From Bdellovibrionales bacterium (lineage in GTDB: Bacteria > Bdellovibrionota > UBA2428), in NCBI GenBank assembly GCA_018266335.1, contig JAFEAR010000146.1, positions 1 through 35,600 of the forward strand: a stretch of 35,600 nucleotides of DNA, in the 5' to 3' direction. Shown one piece after another: positions 34,212 through 35,600 of this stretch; the stretch's first letter is position 1; the number at the start of each line of letters is the position of its first letter. Made by a program: the position numbers and the translations under genes. The notes beneath the pieces are model-generated. The model had not been told where the DNA came from, ran no database searches, and saw only the letters and a list, made by a program, of their open reading frames with translations.

Positions 34212-35132
34212 ATGACTCAGCATAAAACGGCCCAACGCATGGCCCTCGGTCTCCTAGTTGCCGGAGCCTCGGCACTCGTGGCGCAGCCCGCGCGCGCTGT
34301 GGATCATGGCATTAGCGGAAGTCTCTCGGGGAACAATGTGGGCGATGGTTCCGACAAAACTCCTCCGATCATCGTGGCGAACCGCAAATACGCAGATATT
34401 GCTAAGAACTGCAATAAAGCTACCGATTTGGGCACGAACGCCGCGATCGGAGCTGCGAGTCTAAAGGCGCCGGCCGAGCTGTCGGTTCAGCAGTACTGCG
34501 ACATCCTCTGGAAACCCATTCAGGACAGCGCATCTCCTGCTTGCAAAGACCTCATCGGTCGCTACAGCGAAGGGATTGCTAAATTCCAGGGCACCGTCTG
34601 CGGTGCTGGTGGTGCGCTCACCGGGGTAAAAATTTCGAACGTGGGCGGCATGACCCGCGTAGATTTTTTGCTCAGCAAAGGCATCGAGTTTAAGGCCAAG
34701 TTGCCAGGTAAAGGATCGCGAGAATACAACTACAAGCCCGAATCCGGAATGCTATCTTTTCTTGTGGGCTCCGATCCCGCTACCGCGAAGTCGGCGCTTT
34801 CGACGCTGGTCGATTTACAAGATAAAAAGGCCGCTTTCGTTTTTGCTCGTTCCAACTACAAGACCGTTTCCGATCCGGTGCGGAATTTTGTGGATGAACT
34901 GAACTCTGCTGATGATCTGGACAAAGTCGCAACAGCCATCACCATTCGCCGGGGCGCCGGCTTGCCTGGACAATTTCTGGTTAAGGAAGATGCTCCCAAG
35001 TTTATTAAGTTCAATTCGAGCACCTACTTTCAGTCCAAAACTAACCCTGGGCGTAACATGTCCGTTGGTAAGGCCGGCGAGGGCGATGAAAGCGGAGCGA
35101 AGGCTTTTGCTTTGCCAAGCTTTTCTCAATAA
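34212..35132 (+). CDS. Exported protein of unknown function
   Basis: About 306 residues. ATG 34212 has GGGGGA five bases upstream and starts a signal peptide ending ARA-VDHG (near residue 30). The mature part has four cysteines (KNCNK, QQYCDI, ACKDL, VCGAG), enough for two disulfides, and a DFLLSKGIEFKAKLPGKGSR segment; the C-terminus is polar. I do not recognise the family. It follows the YjbQ gene by 31 bases. The longer frame from 34134 overlaps YjbQ and is unlikely. Confidence 0.78.
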   Translation: MTQHKTAQRMALGLLVAGASALVAQPARAVDHGISGSLSGNNVGDGSDKTPPIIVANRKYADIAKNCNKATDLGTNAAIGAASLKAPAELSVQQYCDILWKPIQDSASPACKDLIGRYSEGIAKFQGTVCGAGGALTGVKISNVGGMTRVDFLLSKGIEFKAKLPGKGSREYNYKPESGMLSFLVGSDPATAKSALSTLVDLQDKKAAFVFARSNYKTVSDPVRNFVDELNSADDLDKVATAITIRRGAGLPGQFLVKEDAPKFIKFNSSTYFQSKTNPGRNMSVGKAGEGDESGAKAFALPSFSQ

Positions 35133-35173
35133 ATCCGGTTTCGCTGCACCGCTTCAGGGGGGCAAAGATCCGC

Positions 35174-35200
35174 AAAACTTCTTAATTGCAGCGAAGTTTT
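35174..35200 (+). terminator. Probable rho-independent terminator
   Basis: AAAACTTC (35174-35181) and GAAGTTTT (35193-35200) form an 8-pair stem with an 11-base loop, 41 bases after the stop of the preceding gene. The stem itself ends in four T residues; there is no longer T-run, so the call is moderate. Confidence 0.45.
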
Positions 35201-35218
35201 CAACCGACAAGAAGATTG

Positions 35219-35600
35219 GTGATTTCTAAATCGCAGACTCTGCAAATTCGAATACCGAGGTGGCACCGCATTTACTACGCGATGGCCTTGCTGGTGGCCT
35301 TTGCAATTGCCGCGAGCATTTTTACAAACTACCGCGTGGTGAACGAGTTTAATGATATGGTCGACTATCATCTGCGCTGGGAGCGGGTGAAAGTTCTTTA
35401 CGGCCACCTCGATCGAGAGTTAGCCAACATCGACACACCAGGCAATCGTGTTTTTGAGTCGCATAATCTTTCTGCAGAGGCGCGTGCTCTGGAAAGATCT
35501 GTGCTGGATTTTGTCGCTGTTGAAGAAGAAGCTCATCGCGCTATTGAAGCGCTAGTTTCTCAAGATCGAGCGGCCGTGCTGATTCAAGATTTAAAAAAAA
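35219..35600 (+). CDS. Membrane sensor-like protein, 3' end outside window
   Basis: The frame is open from GTG 35219 to the window end (about 127 codons). A basic N-terminus (LQIRIPRWHRIYY) is followed by one membrane helix (AMALLVAFAIAASIF) and then a charged helical part (VNEFNDMVDYHLRWERVKVL and onward). This helix-then-long-coil layout is common at the start of sensor kinases and chemoreceptors, where it precedes a periplasmic helical bundle and a second helix. No diagnostic domain is reached, so the class is open. The start was picked from the frame; the Shine-Dalgarno (AAGAAG) is weak, and ATG 35282 would lie inside the membrane helix. Confidence 0.6.
   Translation, partial: MISKSQTLQIRIPRWHRIYYAMALLVAFAIAASIFTNYRVVNEFNDMVDYHLRWERVKVLYGHLDRELANIDTPGNRVFESHNLSAEARALERSVLDFVAVEEEAHRAIEALVSQDRAAVLIQDLKK

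Overview
The window looks like a chromosomal segment of a Gram-negative, moderately GC-rich bacterium. The best guess is the Bdellovibrionota (Bdellovibrio-like) or a close deltaproteobacterial relative. This rests on a full gspC-to-gspN type II secretion operon with a PilM-like GspL and a large GspN, an HNH protein of the multicopy kind I associate with Bdellovibrio genomes, many exported proteins of no known family, and large hybrid kinases. No 16S gene is present, so the taxonomy is inference.

Bases 1-6516 (+ strand) are a signalling block. A 5'-truncated multi-HAMP hybrid histidine kinase is followed, with no spacer, by a second hybrid kinase (REC-PAS-HisKA-HATPase-REC). Then come a small winged-helix-like protein and two tiny membrane proteins that both look like DUF5985. 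Start and stop codons abut or overlap, so this is probably one operon.

Bases 6532-13973 are a mixed region of short units on both strands. They encode a coiled-coil protein, several secreted proteins of unknown function, a membrane-anchored metallophosphoesterase, a DUF1653 protein, a chalcone-isomerase-like exported protein, and a 620-residue exported protein I cannot name. Bases 13974-15888 look like an accessory scar: the C-terminal remnant of an ISL3-family transposase, a secreted SUMF1-like protein without the formylglycine cysteines, inverted repeats, and no other convincing gene. A tRNA-Ala(TGC) gene closes this region.

Bases 16011-29625 (- strand) hold a complete type II secretion operon in the order gspC-D-E-F-G-H-I-J-K-L-M-N. 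Most junctions in the second half are 4-base start/stop overlaps. The prepilin peptidase (GspO/PilD) is absent and must be encoded elsewhere. GspD and GspM both carry long low-complexity C-terminal tails.

Bases 29783-35600 hold an HNH endonuclease-like gene, a 600-base non-coding stretch with an exact 18-base inverted repeat, serB, a divergent gene for a secreted SH3-plus-putative-beta-barrel protein, a YjbQ-family gene, an exported protein of unknown function with four cysteines, and the start of a membrane sensor-like gene cut by the window edge.
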